From contig NZ_JACBFO010000005.1 of assembly GCF_021401135.1 (NCBI RefSeq), forward strand, positions 124,001 through 188,000: a stretch of 64,000 nt of DNA, written 5' to 3'. The notes beneath the pieces were generated by a model. It ran no database searches. It worked only from the letters and a program-made list of their open reading frames with translations, and was not told the origin of the DNA. Below, piece after piece: positions 46,370 through 55,172 of the stretch. The DNA is from Azonexus sp. R2A61. Its GTDB lineage: Bacteria; Pseudomonadota; Gammaproteobacteria; Burkholderiales; Rhodocyclaceae. Positions within the stretch are counted from its first letter, which is position 1. Each line of letters starts with the position of its first letter. The translations under genes were made by a program, and so were the position numbers.

Positions 46370-46819
46370 ATGACCCCCATGAGCCTGCGTAGCCTGCTGA
46401 CCGACGACCACAAACATTGCGACGACCTGTTCGCTGCCGCCGAACAGGCGGCCGGCCAGGATGTCGCCGCCGCAAAAGCCGCCTTTGCGCGGTTTCGCGA
46501 GGCGATGCTGGCGCACTTCACCGGCGAGGAAGAGATCCTCTTCCCGGCCTTCGAGGCGCGCACCGGCATGCGCATGGGGCCGACCCAGGTGATGCGCTCG
46601 GAACACGCCCAGATGCGCGAACTGATGGACGATGCGGTCGACCTGCTGGCGGCGGGAAAAAGCGACGACTTCCTCGGCCAGGCCGAAACCCTGCTGATCA
46701 TGATGCAGCAGCACAACATGAAGGAGGAAAACGTCCTCTACCCGATGTGCGACCAGCATCTGGCCGGCGATGCCGAGGCGCTTGGCCGCCAGTTGCGCGA
46801 CACCCTGCAGGCGGCCTGA
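46370..46819 (+). CDS. Hemerythrin-domain protein
   Basis: A four-helix di-iron protein of 149 residues (or 146 from the Met at 46379). Iron ligands are visible: H in DDHKHCDDLF (about 14-17), HFTGEEEILFP with H and E (about 49-59), H in SEHAQM, and HNMKEENVLYPMCD with H and E (about 115-128). The layout resembles the DNRLRE/YtfE-like group involved in oxygen, nitric oxide or iron-sulfur stress. It heads a compact group with DUF2249, a polytopic membrane protein and a SirB2-like protein, a set found in denitrifying and microaerobic proteobacteria. Confidence 0.85.
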   Translation: MTPMSLRSLLTDDHKHCDDLFAAAEQAAGQDVAAAKAAFARFREAMLAHFTGEEEILFPAFEARTGMRMGPTQVMRSEHAQMRELMDDAVDLLAAGKSDDFLGQAETLLIMMQQHNMKEENVLYPMCDQHLAGDAEALGRQLRDTLQAA

Positions 46820-46829
46820 GGCAAACCCG

Positions 46830-47051
46830 GTGAGCGACGACATCCGGCTGCTCGATGCCCGTTTCCTGCCGCCGCCCGAACCTTTCGTGCAGGCGATGGA
46901 AATGCTGTCCGAACTGGCCCCCGGCGAGCGCATGCAACTGCTGCTCTACCGCGAACCGCACCCGTTGTACCGCGTGCTCGAACAGAACGGCCATCGCTGG
47001 CAGACGCTGCTGCGTCCGGATGGCACTTTCGAAATCACCATCACTGTCTGA
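46830..47051 (+). CDS. DUF2249 small protein
   Basis: A protein of 73 residues starting at GTG (46830), 10 bases after the hemerythrin stop. The DUF2249 signature is visible: DIRLLDARFLPPPEP, then GERMQLLLYREPHPLYRVLEQNGHRW. The fold is SirA/TusA-like in general shape. The family often occurs with hemerythrins and denitrification genes. The in-frame ATG at 46770 lies inside the previous gene and would add an unrelated N-terminus, so GTG is preferred. Confidence 0.78.
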   Translation: MSDDIRLLDARFLPPPEPFVQAMEMLSELAPGERMQLLLYREPHPLYRVLEQNGHRWQTLLRPDGTFEITITV

Positions 47052-47060
47052 GTCGACCGC

Positions 47061-48332
47061 ATGCAGGCCTTGCTTTCCTACGACCAGAGCCCGCCTTTCG
47101 CGGCGCCGCTGCGTTTCTTCCTGAGCGCGCCGCTGTTCGGCGTGCTGGCCGGTCTGCTGGCCATTGTTGACGGGCCATTGCTGTTCGCTTCGCGGTGGAC
47201 GCCGGCGGCACTTGCTGCGACGCACCTGCTGACGGCCGGTTTCATGCTGCAGATCATGATCGGCGCGCTGATCCAGGTGCTGCCGGTGGTTGCCGGCGCC
47301 AACCTGGCGCAGCCGCTGCGCACCGCCCGGCGGGTGCATCCGCCGCTGACGCTCGGGGCCCTGCTGCTGGCCGGCGGTTTCCTGTCCGGCACGCCCTGGC
47401 TGCTGCAGGGCGGGGCGCTGTTGCTGGCTGCCGGCTGCATCCTCTTCCTGCACGACGCCGGGCGCGCACTGCGCGGCGTGCCATCGACCAGCCCGACCAT
47501 CCGCGGTCTGAAGCTGGCTTGCGGTGGCCTGCTGGCAACCGTCGTGCTGGGCCTGCTACTGGCTTTCGCGCTGGCCGGCGGCTGGGCCTTGCCGCTGAGC
47601 GACCTGGCCGACCTGCACGCAGCCTGGGGCCTGGCCGGCTGGGCCGGCGTGCTGCTGATCGCCGTTGCCTACGTCGTCGTGCCGATGTTCCAGCTGACGC
47701 CCGGTTACGCGGCGCGGCCGTCGTGGTGGTTGCCGCCGTTCATCGTCGGCGCCCTGCTGACGTGGACTGCCGCGCTTGCGGTCGACCTGCCCTGGCTGCG
47801 CATTTCCGCGCAGGTCGCGCTGATCGTCGCCGGGAGCATTTTCGCCGGCTGGACGCTGGCGCTGCAGCGCCGCCGCCGGCGCGCCAAACCCGATGTCACG
47901 CTGCGCTACTGGCAACTCGGCCTGCTGACCGCGATGCTGGCGCTGGCGACGTGGTCGGCCGGTGCGTTCCTGCGCGATCCCGATCCGCGCACGGCGCTGC
48001 TGTTCGGCGTGTGCTTCCTGCTCGGCGGCGTGCTTGCCTGCATCGTCGGCATGCTCTACAAGATCGTGCCTTTCCTGGCCTGGTTGCACCTGCAGCCGCT
48101 CGGCCGCGGTGCGCCGCCGATGAACCGGCTGCTCACCGATCTGGCGGCGCGGCGCCAGATGGGGGCCTTTTTCGTTGCCTGCGCGCTGTCGACCGCAGCC
48201 GTGTTCCTGCCCGACTGGCTGGCGCGCCCGGCCGGGCTGGCTTTCGCGCTGGCCAGTGCCGGACTGCTGTGGAACCTGGCGCAGGCGGTCCGCCGTCATC
48301 ACGCCTATCGGCGGGCGAAACTCGACGCATGA
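47061..48332 (+). CDS. Polytopic membrane protein (NnrS/haem-copper-oxidase-I-like), function unknown
   Basis: A very hydrophobic protein of 423 residues with about 12 helices. Conserved-looking polar residues within helices include H in ATHLLTAGFMLQIMIGALIQVLPVVAG (about 54-80), H in DLADLHAAWGLAGW and FLAWLHLQPLG near 350; the pattern recalls haem-bearing helices of NnrS or oxidase subunit I. A basic cytoplasmic loop RRRRRAK occurs at about 273-279. It begins 9 bases after DUF2249 and its stop overlaps the next start. The context suggests a role in nitric oxide or oxygen response; direct evidence is lacking. Confidence 0.65.
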   Translation: MQALLSYDQSPPFAAPLRFFLSAPLFGVLAGLLAIVDGPLLFASRWTPAALAATHLLTAGFMLQIMIGALIQVLPVVAGANLAQPLRTARRVHPPLTLGALLLAGGFLSGTPWLLQGGALLLAAGCILFLHDAGRALRGVPSTSPTIRGLKLACGGLLATVVLGLLLAFALAGGWALPLSDLADLHAAWGLAGWAGVLLIAVAYVVVPMFQLTPGYAARPSWWLPPFIVGALLTWTAALAVDLPWLRISAQVALIVAGSIFAGWTLALQRRRRRAKPDVTLRYWQLGLLTAMLALATWSAGAFLRDPDPRTALLFGVCFLLGGVLACIVGMLYKIVPFLAWLHLQPLGRGAPPMNRLLTDLAARRQMGAFFVACALSTAAVFLPDWLARPAGLAFALASAGLLWNLAQAVRRHHAYRRAKLDA

Positions 48333-48700
48333 GCTATCTCGCGATCAAGCATCTGCACGTTGCCTGCGCCGTCGTCAGCGGCCTCGGTTTTCTGCTGCGC
48401 GGTATCTGGATGTGGCGGGCGTCGCCGCACTTGCAACATCCGCTGACCCGCCGTCTGCCGCATGTCGTCGACAGCGCGCTGCTCGGCAGTGCGCTGACCC
48501 TGGCCGCCTGGAGCGGTCAGTGGCCGTTCGCGCAGGGCTGGCTGACCGTCAAGCTGGGCGGCTTGCTGCTCTACATCGTGCTCGGCGCTTTTGCGTTGCG
48601 CCGCGGTCGCACGCCGGCCATCCGGCGGCGCTGCTTCATCGCCGCGCTGGCGGTGTACGCCGGCATCGTCTTGACTGCGCTGAGTCGCGCCTACTGGTAA
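48329..48700 (+). CDS. SirB2-family membrane protein
   Basis: A protein of 123 residues with four helices. The family signature is visible: YLAIKHLHVACAVVSGLGFLLRGIW at the N-terminus and PHVVDSALLGSALTLAAW in the middle. The start is the ATG overlapping the preceding stop (ATGA). SirB2 proteins are of unknown biochemical function and were first linked to invasion regulation in Salmonella by location. Here it ends the hemerythrin-DUF2249-membrane group. Confidence 0.78.
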   Translation: MSYLAIKHLHVACAVVSGLGFLLRGIWMWRASPHLQHPLTRRLPHVVDSALLGSALTLAAWSGQWPFAQGWLTVKLGGLLLYIVLGAFALRRGRTPAIRRRCFIAALAVYAGIVLTALSRAYW

Positions 48701-48818
48701 TGGATTCCGCCCGGGCCGGGGTTTTTCCGGGGCGTCGGGGAACATCGATCGGTGTATGATGTTTGGCTAGTTGCGCCGTGTTCCGGCGCCAGCCTGAGTC
48801 AACGATACGGACCCCGAC

Positions 48819-50141
48819 GTGAGCTTCCTGAAACGCCTTTTCGGTGCCTTCCGGCGCGACGACGCGCCAACCCCGCTTTCCGGCACGCCTGCCGCCCAGA
48901 CGCCACGTACCGTGCCGGCGGCCCCCGCGGCGATATCGCGCAAGCCCGTGGCGATCAGCTGGCAGGAAATGCTCGATGCCTCGTCCGGCATCGCCGCCTA
49001 TCTGCTGCGTCCTTCCTCGCTGCAGGTCGGGATGGCGCCGAGCGGGCCGGACTGGCTGGCCGCCCTGACGCAAGACAGCATTGCCCGGCTGGCCCAGCGC
49101 CGGAAAATCCTGGTGCCGATCACGCCGCTGCAATGGCGCAGCGCCAATTTTGCCGCGCTGGTCGGTCCGAACGTTTTCTTCCTGCTGCAGGATGCGCCGC
49201 ACAGCGACCAGCCCAATGCAGCCTGGACGACGCTGGCGGCAGACATCCGTGCGGCTGGCGGACGTCTGGCTGCCGACATGGCGACCCTGGCGGTGCTGGC
49301 CGGCGCCGATTTCCCTGATCTGCTGCTGTTCGACCTGCAGGGCCGCGAATTCAAAGCCTTCGAGCAGCAGGTGCGCGGCATGCGCCAGCAATGGCCGACG
49401 CTGCAACTGGCCGTCGAGAATGTCGCCAGCTGGACCGAATACCGTTTCCTGATGGCGCTTGGCGTGGGCTACTGCCTGGGGCCCTTCGCCACCTGCCGCG
49501 ACGAGACGCAGCAGAGCGACGGTTTCTCGCAGAACCGCCTGACCCTTGTCGAAATGCTCAACCTGCTGCGTCGCGAGGCCGATACGGCCGAGGTCGTCGC
49601 CGTCGCCAAACGCGATCCGGCGGTCGTCATCAAGCTGCTGGAAATGGCCAACTCGCCGCTGTCCGGCTTGTCGCGCCAGGTGAGCTCGCTGGAGGATGCG
49701 GTGATGCTGCTCGGTCGGGCGCCGCTGTATCGCTGGCTGTCGCTGGCGATGTTCCAGATCGGCACGCGCGATGACCAGCGCGATCACACGCTGATGGTCA
49801 TCTCGTTGAGCCGTGCGGCGTTCCTCGAAAGCCTGGCCGACGAAAACAACCGGCAGCAGGCCGGCGAGCTGTTCCTGGTCGGCCTGTTTTCGCTGATCGA
49901 CAGCCTGCTCGGCCTGCCGACCGCCAGCGTGCTGGGCAAGATGCATCTGCCCGGACCGGTCGCCCAGGTGCTGCTCGACAAGGACGGTCCCTATGCCCGC
50001 CACCTGATGCTGGCCATTTGCATGGAACGCGGCCGCGTCGATCAGGCCATCCTGCTGGCCGGCGCGATCGGCCTCGACCCCGCCGAGACCATCTTCCAGT
50101 ACAGCGAAGCGATGGCCTGGGCGACGGCCGACCTGCTCTGA
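48819..50141 (+). CDS. EAL-like/HDOD signalling protein (YuxH type)
   Basis: A protein of 440 residues starting at GTG. Residues 1-45 are a basic and proline-rich lead. The middle (about 50-235) looks like a degenerate EAL phosphodiesterase barrel; the EAL motif and metal ligands are not evident, so it is probably inactive. The C-terminal 200 residues are an HDOD domain (LVEMLNLLRREADTAEVVAVAKRDPAVVIKLLEMANSP split by helix, then the SLEDAVMLLGRAPLYRWL helix). YuxH proteins regulate motility or signalling in other bacteria. It converges on the sigma-54 activator gene with no gap between stops. Confidence 0.75.
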   Translation: MSFLKRLFGAFRRDDAPTPLSGTPAAQTPRTVPAAPAAISRKPVAISWQEMLDASSGIAAYLLRPSSLQVGMAPSGPDWLAALTQDSIARLAQRRKILVPITPLQWRSANFAALVGPNVFFLLQDAPHSDQPNAAWTTLAADIRAAGGRLAADMATLAVLAGADFPDLLLFDLQGREFKAFEQQVRGMRQQWPTLQLAVENVASWTEYRFLMALGVGYCLGPFATCRDETQQSDGFSQNRLTLVEMLNLLRREADTAEVVAVAKRDPAVVIKLLEMANSPLSGLSRQVSSLEDAVMLLGRAPLYRWLSLAMFQIGTRDDQRDHTLMVISLSRAAFLESLADENNRQQAGELFLVGLFSLIDSLLGLPTASVLGKMHLPGPVAQVLLDKDGPYARHLMLAICMERGRVDQAILLAGAIGLDPAETIFQYSEAMAWATADLL

Positions 50142-52139
50142 CTACATCCGCCCCAGCTTGCGGTACAGCGTGTTGCGACTGATGCCGAGCTGACGGGCGG
50201 CCAGCGAGATGTTGCCGCCGGCCGCTTCGAGCGCGCGCATCGCCGCCTGCCGGCCGATTTCCTCCAGGCTGACGCCCATCGGGTCCGGCGGCGCCGCCGC
50301 CCACGGATCGTGGCGCGGTTCGGCCTGGCTCAGCGGCGAGCCGGGCAGCGGCTCCTCGAAGAGTTCCTCGGGCAGATGGGTTTCGGTGATCAGCGTTTCG
50401 TCGTCGTCGAGCAGCGCAATGGCGACCCGGATCACGTTGAGCAACTGGCGGATGTTGCCGGGCCAGCTGTAGGCTTCGATCGCCTGCAATGCCGACTCGG
50501 AGAAGCGCAGCGGCGTGGCTCGTTCGCCGACTTCGGCGGCGGCGAGCTTTTCGACGATGCAGCGGATGTCGGTCCGTTCGCGCAGCGAGGGCAGGGTGAC
50601 GGCCAGACCGTTCAGCCGGTAGTAAAGGTCTTCGCGGAAATTGCCGCGGGCGACTTCCTCGCGCAGCTTGCGGTGGGTGGCGCAGACCAGCGAGATGTCG
50701 ACCTGGATCGAGCGCGTGCTGCCCAGCGGCGTCACGCAACGCTCCTGCAGCACGCGCAGCAGACGTGCCTGCAGGTTCAGCGGCATGTCGCCGATTTCGT
50801 CGAGGAACAGCGTGCCGCCATGCGCCTGCTGGATCTTGCCCGGCGCCCCTTCCTTGCGGGCGCCGGTGAAGGCGCCGCCCTGGTAACCGAACAGTTCGGA
50901 TTCGATCAAGGTTTCGGGAATCGACGCACAGTTCAATGCCACGAAGGGGGCGTCACGGCGCGGCCCGCTGTTATGGAAGGCCTTGGCGAACATCTCCTTG
51001 CCGGCGCCGGACTCCCCCTGAATCATCATCGGGATATCGCGGCCGATGATCCGTTTGGCACGTTCGATGGCCAGCTGCTGCCGGGCGTCGCCGGTGCACA
51101 ACGTGTCGAGTACCAGCACCGGTTTGCCGCTCGGCGTTTCGACCCGGCGCGGCGCGCGCTGCACCGGCGTTTCGTCGATGACCCGGCCGGACACGGCCAG
51201 CGACGGCAACTGACCGCGCAGCTGGATGTGCAGGGCACGGCCATTGACATTGATTTCCTGGCTGGCGAAAGGCGAGTGGCGCAGTCGATCGACCAGCGAT
51301 GCCAGGCTGTTTTCGAAAACCATGGAAAAGTCGCGACGGACCGCGTCGACCGGACGAATGCCGAGCAGTTCGAGGCCGATGCGGTTGATCGCGATCACCT
51401 GGCCGTCGGCCGATACCGCGGCCAGGCCTTCCTTCGGGCTGCCGAGGTAATCCGGGCGCAGGTGGAAGCAGACCAGGATGTCGCGGGCGTGGAAGGTCTC
51501 GAACAGCCGTTTCTCGACGATGGCCGTGGACAGCCGTACCAGACCGAGCGTATGGCGCTGCTGGCTGCGGTAGTCGCCGGAAATGTCGAGCACGCCGATC
51601 AGCTTGCCGTCCGGCCCGAAGATCGGGCTGGCACAGCAGGTCAGGAACGCGTTCTGGCCGAGGAAATGTTCGCCGCCGAAGATCGCCACCGGCTTTTCCT
51701 CGGACAGGGCGGTGCCGATCGCATTGGTGCCGCGCAGGGTTTCGTCCCACGAAGCGCCCGCTGCCAGCGCGACACGGTCGGCGCGATCGACGAAGTCGGG
51801 GTCGCCGACCGTTTCGAGCAGCAGGCCGTTGGCGTCGGACATGACGACCATACTGCCCGATTCGCGGATCTGCTCGAAAACGTGTTCCATGATCGGGCGT
51901 CCCTGGGTCAGCAGGTAGCGGTTGCGCTCCTGTTCGGTCTTCAGGGCAATACGGTCCATGCTGTCGGTGTGCGCCTGGTAGCCGGACTCGTCGACGCCAA
52001 AGCGCCGGCAACGCTCCCAGGAACGCAGGATCAGCGGATCGATCAGCCCTTCGGGCAGATCGCCGTGATCAAAGAACAACTGGCGTGCACGTCTCAACCG
52101 CTGGTCGTGCGCGTCGACCATCAACTGGTTTGTCTCCAT
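50142..52139 (-). CDS. Sigma-54-dependent activator, AcoR-like
   Basis: An enhancer-binding protein of 665 residues. The N-terminal region (about 60-215) is a GAF-type sensor with the AcoR-like SGSMVVMSDANGLLLETVGD segment, followed by a PAS-like domain. The AAA+ domain (about 345-580) has Walker A GESGAGKEM, the sigma-54 contact loop GAFTGA and Walker B GGTLFLDEIGD. The C-terminal Fis-type helix-turn-helix is GGNISLAARQLGISRNTLYRKL. It diverges from pedF, which has a good -24/-12 promoter, and a second such promoter precedes the aldehyde dehydrogenase gene. It is therefore the likely activator of both, responding to an alcohol or aldehyde. Confidence 0.9.
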   Translation of the reverse strand: METNQLMVDAHDQRLRRARQLFFDHGDLPEGLIDPLILRSWERCRRFGVDESGYQAHTDSMDRIALKTEQERNRYLLTQGRPIMEHVFEQIRESGSMVVMSDANGLLLETVGDPDFVDRADRVALAAGASWDETLRGTNAIGTALSEEKPVAIFGGEHFLGQNAFLTCCASPIFGPDGKLIGVLDISGDYRSQQRHTLGLVRLSTAIVEKRLFETFHARDILVCFHLRPDYLGSPKEGLAAVSADGQVIAINRIGLELLGIRPVDAVRRDFSMVFENSLASLVDRLRHSPFASQEINVNGRALHIQLRGQLPSLAVSGRVIDETPVQRAPRRVETPSGKPVLVLDTLCTGDARQQLAIERAKRIIGRDIPMMIQGESGAGKEMFAKAFHNSGPRRDAPFVALNCASIPETLIESELFGYQGGAFTGARKEGAPGKIQQAHGGTLFLDEIGDMPLNLQARLLRVLQERCVTPLGSTRSIQVDISLVCATHRKLREEVARGNFREDLYYRLNGLAVTLPSLRERTDIRCIVEKLAAAEVGERATPLRFSESALQAIEAYSWPGNIRQLLNVIRVAIALLDDDETLITETHLPEELFEEPLPGSPLSQAEPRHDPWAAAPPDPMGVSLEEIGRQAAMRALEAAGGNISLAARQLGISRNTLYRKLGRM

Positions 52140-52225
52140 CTCTCCTCCAGCTCGTTGGCGTGGTTTTTTTGGGATTTTGTTGTGTTGTTCAATAACGTAG
52201 CACCTGCACCATATGTAAGCAATCG

Positions 52226-52255
52226 GCTTGTGCTGCGTGTTCGTTTCGCAGCAAG
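52226..52255. promoter_or_regulatory. Inverted repeat upstream of pedF, candidate activator site
   Basis: TGCTGCG (52231-52237) and CGCAGCA (52247-52253) form a dyad with a 9-base centre, about 65 bp upstream of the -24/-12 promoter. This is the right distance for a sigma-54 enhancer site, but no consensus was available to test it. Confidence 0.35.
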
Positions 52256-52314
52256 CATCGTGCCATTTGTTTCAGGAATGTGCTCAAGGCGTTACAACCG
52301 GGTTTCGCACGAGT

Positions 52315-52330
52315 TGGCACAGGCCTTGCA
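52315..52330 (+). promoter_or_regulatory. Sigma-54 promoter of the pedF operon
   Basis: TGGCAC (52315-52320), five bases, then TTGCA (52326-52330) match the -24/-12 consensus exactly. The start codon of pedF is 49 bases further on, and an AcoR-like activator gene is divergent. Confidence 0.85.
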
Positions 52331-52378
52331 GTCAGCTGGGCACAACAGCCGTACCTGACTTCAACACAAGGAGACAAA

Positions 52379-52807
52379 GTGAAACCCATCGCCCGCAAGC
52401 TTTCCGCCCTCGTTGCCAGCCTCGTCCTCGCCACCACGGCCGTTCAGGTCATGGCCCACGGTGACGTCGTGCCCCAGGCTGTCGACACCACGGGTCTGAA
52501 GAACCTCGGCGCCGACTTCCTGGCCGCCAATCCGTACCGCAAGGACAAGACGGCCATCCGTATCGGCGATTCCGCGTTCAACCAGAACTGCGCCCGCTGC
52601 CACGGCCTCGGCGCCGTGTCCGGCGGTATCGCCCCCGACCTGCGCTATCTGCCGCAGGGCGACGAAGGCGACGAAATCTTCCTCAACCGCATCCGCCATG
52701 GTTCCGTGCGCGACGGACGCGTCTACATGCCGCCGTTCGAAGGCCTGCTGAGCCAGGAAGCCATGTGGGCGATCCGCGCCTGGCTGGAGTCGGTCCATGA
52801 AGAATGA
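52379..52807 (+). CDS. pedF: Cytochrome c-550, PedF type
   Basis: A periplasmic c-type cytochrome of 142 residues that accepts electrons from PQQ-dependent alcohol dehydrogenases. It starts at GTG, after AAGGAG. A signal peptide covers about 1-27 (to QVMA-HG). The haem motif CARCH is at about 77-81 in FNQNCARCHGLGAVSGG, and the axial Met is likely in GRVYMPPFEGLL. It is first in an operon; the next gene starts 11 bases before its stop. The sigma-54 promoter upstream fits induction by alcohols. Confidence 0.88.
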   Translation: MKPIARKLSALVASLVLATTAVQVMAHGDVVPQAVDTTGLKNLGADFLAANPYRKDKTAIRIGDSAFNQNCARCHGLGAVSGGIAPDLRYLPQGDEGDEIFLNRIRHGSVRDGRVYMPPFEGLLSQEAMWAIRAWLESVHEE

Positions 52808-53645
52808 TCGTCGTCGCTGGCTCAAGGGGCTGGCCGCCCTGCCGCTGAGCGCGGCCTTGCCGGCATTTGCCGAAGGCTCGCTCGATGCGATCCGCCAACG
52901 CGGCAGGCTGCGTATCGCGGTCTACAACGATTTCCCGCCGTATTCGCTGGCCGGCGGCAAGGGCGTCGATGCCGACATCGGCCGCGCCATCGCCGCCAAG
53001 CTCGGGTTAAGCGCCGAAGTCGTCGGCTTCGCGGCCGACGAGGACATGAACGACGACCTGCGCAACATGGTCTGGAAAGGCCATTATCTCGGGACGCAGC
53101 CGGCCGACGTGATGATGCACGTGCCGGTCGACGAGCACCTGGCCAGGGCCAACGACAAGGTCCGCATCTTCGGCCCCTATCACCGCGAAATGCTGATGCT
53201 GGCGCGCAATCCGGAACGCGTTCCGGCGCTCTCCGGCTCGGCGGCGGTGGCACTGGAAATCTTCACCCGCGAGAAGGTCGGCGTCGAGATCGATACCTTG
53301 TCCGATGCTTTCCTGCTGGGCGTGATGAACGGTCGTCTGCGCGAAAACGTCGTGCACTTCAAGACCGTTACCGAAGCCGCCAAGGCCTTGCGCGAAGGGC
53401 GGGTGTCGGCCGTCCTGGCGCCGCGTGCCGAACTCGAAGCGGCGCTTGGCGACCCTGGCAAACTGGTGCTCGAACGGCCGCAATTCGCCGAGCTGCGCCA
53501 CGATCACTGGCCGCTCGGCATGGCGGTCAAGGCGGAAGCCGACGATCTGGCCGATGCGATTGCCAAGGCGCTCGAGGAACTCAGGCGCGATGGTACGCTG
53601 GCGGGTATCTTCAAGAAATACGGTGTTTCCTGGCAGCCTGCCTGA
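52797..53645 (+). CDS. Quinoprotein dehydrogenase-associated periplasmic binding protein (MxaJ-like)
   Basis: A periplasmic binding protein of 282 residues with a signal peptide preceded by basic residues (RRRWLKGLAALPL, cut near AFA). The SBP_bac_3 fold is evident from LRIAVYNDFPPYSLAGGKGVDADIGRAIAAKLG split over residues about 38-70. Homologues occur beside methanol or ethanol quinoprotein dehydrogenase genes (MxaJ), where they help to assemble or serve the enzyme. The start overlaps pedF, so the genes are coupled. It is not an ABC import component in this setting, as no permease is present. Confidence 0.83.
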   Translation: MKNDRRRWLKGLAALPLSAALPAFAEGSLDAIRQRGRLRIAVYNDFPPYSLAGGKGVDADIGRAIAAKLGLSAEVVGFAADEDMNDDLRNMVWKGHYLGTQPADVMMHVPVDEHLARANDKVRIFGPYHREMLMLARNPERVPALSGSAAVALEIFTREKVGVEIDTLSDAFLLGVMNGRLRENVVHFKTVTEAAKALREGRVSAVLAPRAELEAALGDPGKLVLERPQFAELRHDHWPLGMAVKAEADDLADAIAKALEELRRDGTLAGIFKKYGVSWQPA

Positions 53646-53655
53646 GGAGTTTTCG

Positions 53656-54591
53656 ATGATGCATCGTTTCTGTCTGGGCGGCCTGTTGGCCGCCTTTTCC
53701 GCCTTGGCGCAGGCCGGATCGCTGGCCTATGTGCCGAACGAAAAGTCGGCCAGCGTCAGCGTCGTCGATACGACCGACGATCGCGTGGTGCAGACGTTTG
53801 CCGTCGGCCAGCGGCCGCGCGGCATCGCCGCCGGCGGCGGCCGGCTGTACCTGACCGATGCCGCCAAGGCCAGCCTGCTGGTCGTCGATGCGGCGGAAGG
53901 GCGGCTGCTGGATACCATCAAGGTTGGCGATTCGCCGGAAGGCGTCAGCCTGTCGCGCGATGGCAAGCTGCTGGCGGTGGCCGTCGAGGATCACAACAGC
54001 GTCGTCCTGCTGCAGGCGAGCGACGGCAAGCGCCTGGCCAGCATCAAGGTGAAGGGCAAGAACCCCGAGCACGCGGTGTTCAGCCCGGATGGCCGCTGGC
54101 TCTACGTCAGCGCCGAGGAAGCCGAGCAGGTCGATGTGATCGACGTGGTCAAGCGGCGCCAGGTCGGTAGCGTACCGGTCGGCAAGCGGCCGCGCGGCAT
54201 CGGCTTCCTGCCCGACGGCAGCCGTGCCTACGTGGCCTGCGAACTGGCCGGCAAGGTCTATGCGATCGATACTGCCAGCCGCAAGGTCGTGGCCGAGATC
54301 GAGGCCGGTCAATATCCGAACGGTATTGCGGTCGACCATGCCGGTCAGCGGGTTTTCGTGTCCAACGGACGCGATCCGAGCGTGATGGCGATCGAGGTGG
54401 CCGGGAACCGCGTGCTGGCGCGTATCGAAGTCGGCAAGCGGCCATGGAACATGGCGCTGACGCCGGACGGCAACAAGTTGTACGTGGCGACCGGTCGCGA
54501 CAACGCACTGTCGGTGATCGATGCCCGCGCGCTGAAGCGGCTGCCCGACGTTGCTGTCGGCGAACTGCCCTGGGGCGTGGTGATTCCATGA
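53656..54591 (+). CDS. PQQ-catabolism-associated YVTN beta-propeller
   Basis: A periplasmic seven-bladed propeller of 311 residues with a signal peptide (about 1-22, to AQA-GS). Blade repeats are easily seen: VGQRPRGIA, VGDSPEGVS, KGKNPEHAVFSPDGRWLYVS, VGKRPRGIGFLPDGS, AGQYPNGIAVD and VGKRPWNMALTPDGNKLYVA. Proteins of this type accompany PQQ-linked alcohol oxidation genes. The start may be either of two adjacent Mets (53656 or 53659). It overlaps the cytochrome b gene by ATGA. Confidence 0.85.
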   Translation: MMHRFCLGGLLAAFSALAQAGSLAYVPNEKSASVSVVDTTDDRVVQTFAVGQRPRGIAAGGGRLYLTDAAKASLLVVDAAEGRLLDTIKVGDSPEGVSLSRDGKLLAVAVEDHNSVVLLQASDGKRLASIKVKGKNPEHAVFSPDGRWLYVSAEEAEQVDVIDVVKRRQVGSVPVGKRPRGIGFLPDGSRAYVACELAGKVYAIDTASRKVVAEIEAGQYPNGIAVDHAGQRVFVSNGRDPSVMAIEVAGNRVLARIEVGKRPWNMALTPDGNKLYVATGRDNALSVIDARALKRLPDVAVGELPWGVVIP

Positions 54592-55121
54592 GCGGCAGCC
54601 GTCACCCGTTGCCGCTGATCGTCCTGCACTGGACGATGGCCGTGCTGCTCGTCTGGATGCTGTGGCTGGGCTGGAGCATGCTCGATCTGCCGAAGGGGCC
54701 GGAGCGCAGTGCCGCCTACGGGCTGCACAAGTCGCTCGGCCTGCTGCTGCTCGGTCTGCTGGCGGTCCGCATCGCCATCCGCCTGCACTGGCGTTCCCCG
54801 CCGTCGCTGTCCAGCGGCTGGCAGGACGACCTGGCCATGGTCATTCACCGGCTGCTCTACATGTTCATGCTGCTGGCGCCGCTGGCCGGTTACCTGGCGT
54901 CGTCGTTCACGCCTTATCCGCTGAAGTTCTTCGGCGTCGAACTACCGAAACTCGGCTGGCCGGACGAAGGACTCAACGAAGCCTTCAAGGCGGCGCATTT
55001 CGCGCTGGTCTGGGGCGGTGCGGCGCTGATTGCGCTGCATGTGGCCGGTGCGCTGAAACATGCGCTGCAGCGGGACGGGATTGTGCAGCGGATGTTGCCC
55101 GGCGGATTGTTTCGGGATTGA
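54588..55121 (+). CDS. Cytochrome b561-family membrane protein
   Basis: A four-helix di-haem-type cytochrome b of 177 residues. Haem-ligand histidines are expected in LIVLHWTMAVLL (about residue 14), YGLHKSLGLLLLG (about 49), MVIHRLLYMFMLLAPLAGY and AHFALVWGGAALIALHVAGALKH. It starts in the stop of the propeller gene. It may pass electrons from the PQQ-linked system into the membrane. It is the last gene of the pedF operon and shares a bidirectional terminator with pirin. Confidence 0.85.
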   Translation: MSGSRHPLPLIVLHWTMAVLLVWMLWLGWSMLDLPKGPERSAAYGLHKSLGLLLLGLLAVRIAIRLHWRSPPSLSSGWQDDLAMVIHRLLYMFMLLAPLAGYLASSFTPYPLKFFGVELPKLGWPDEGLNEAFKAAHFALVWGGAALIALHVAGALKHALQRDGIVQRMLPGGLFRD

Positions 55122-55172
55122 GCAACTGCTCCATCGTGGAGCAGATCGGCTAGTACGAAAGTCATGGAATCT

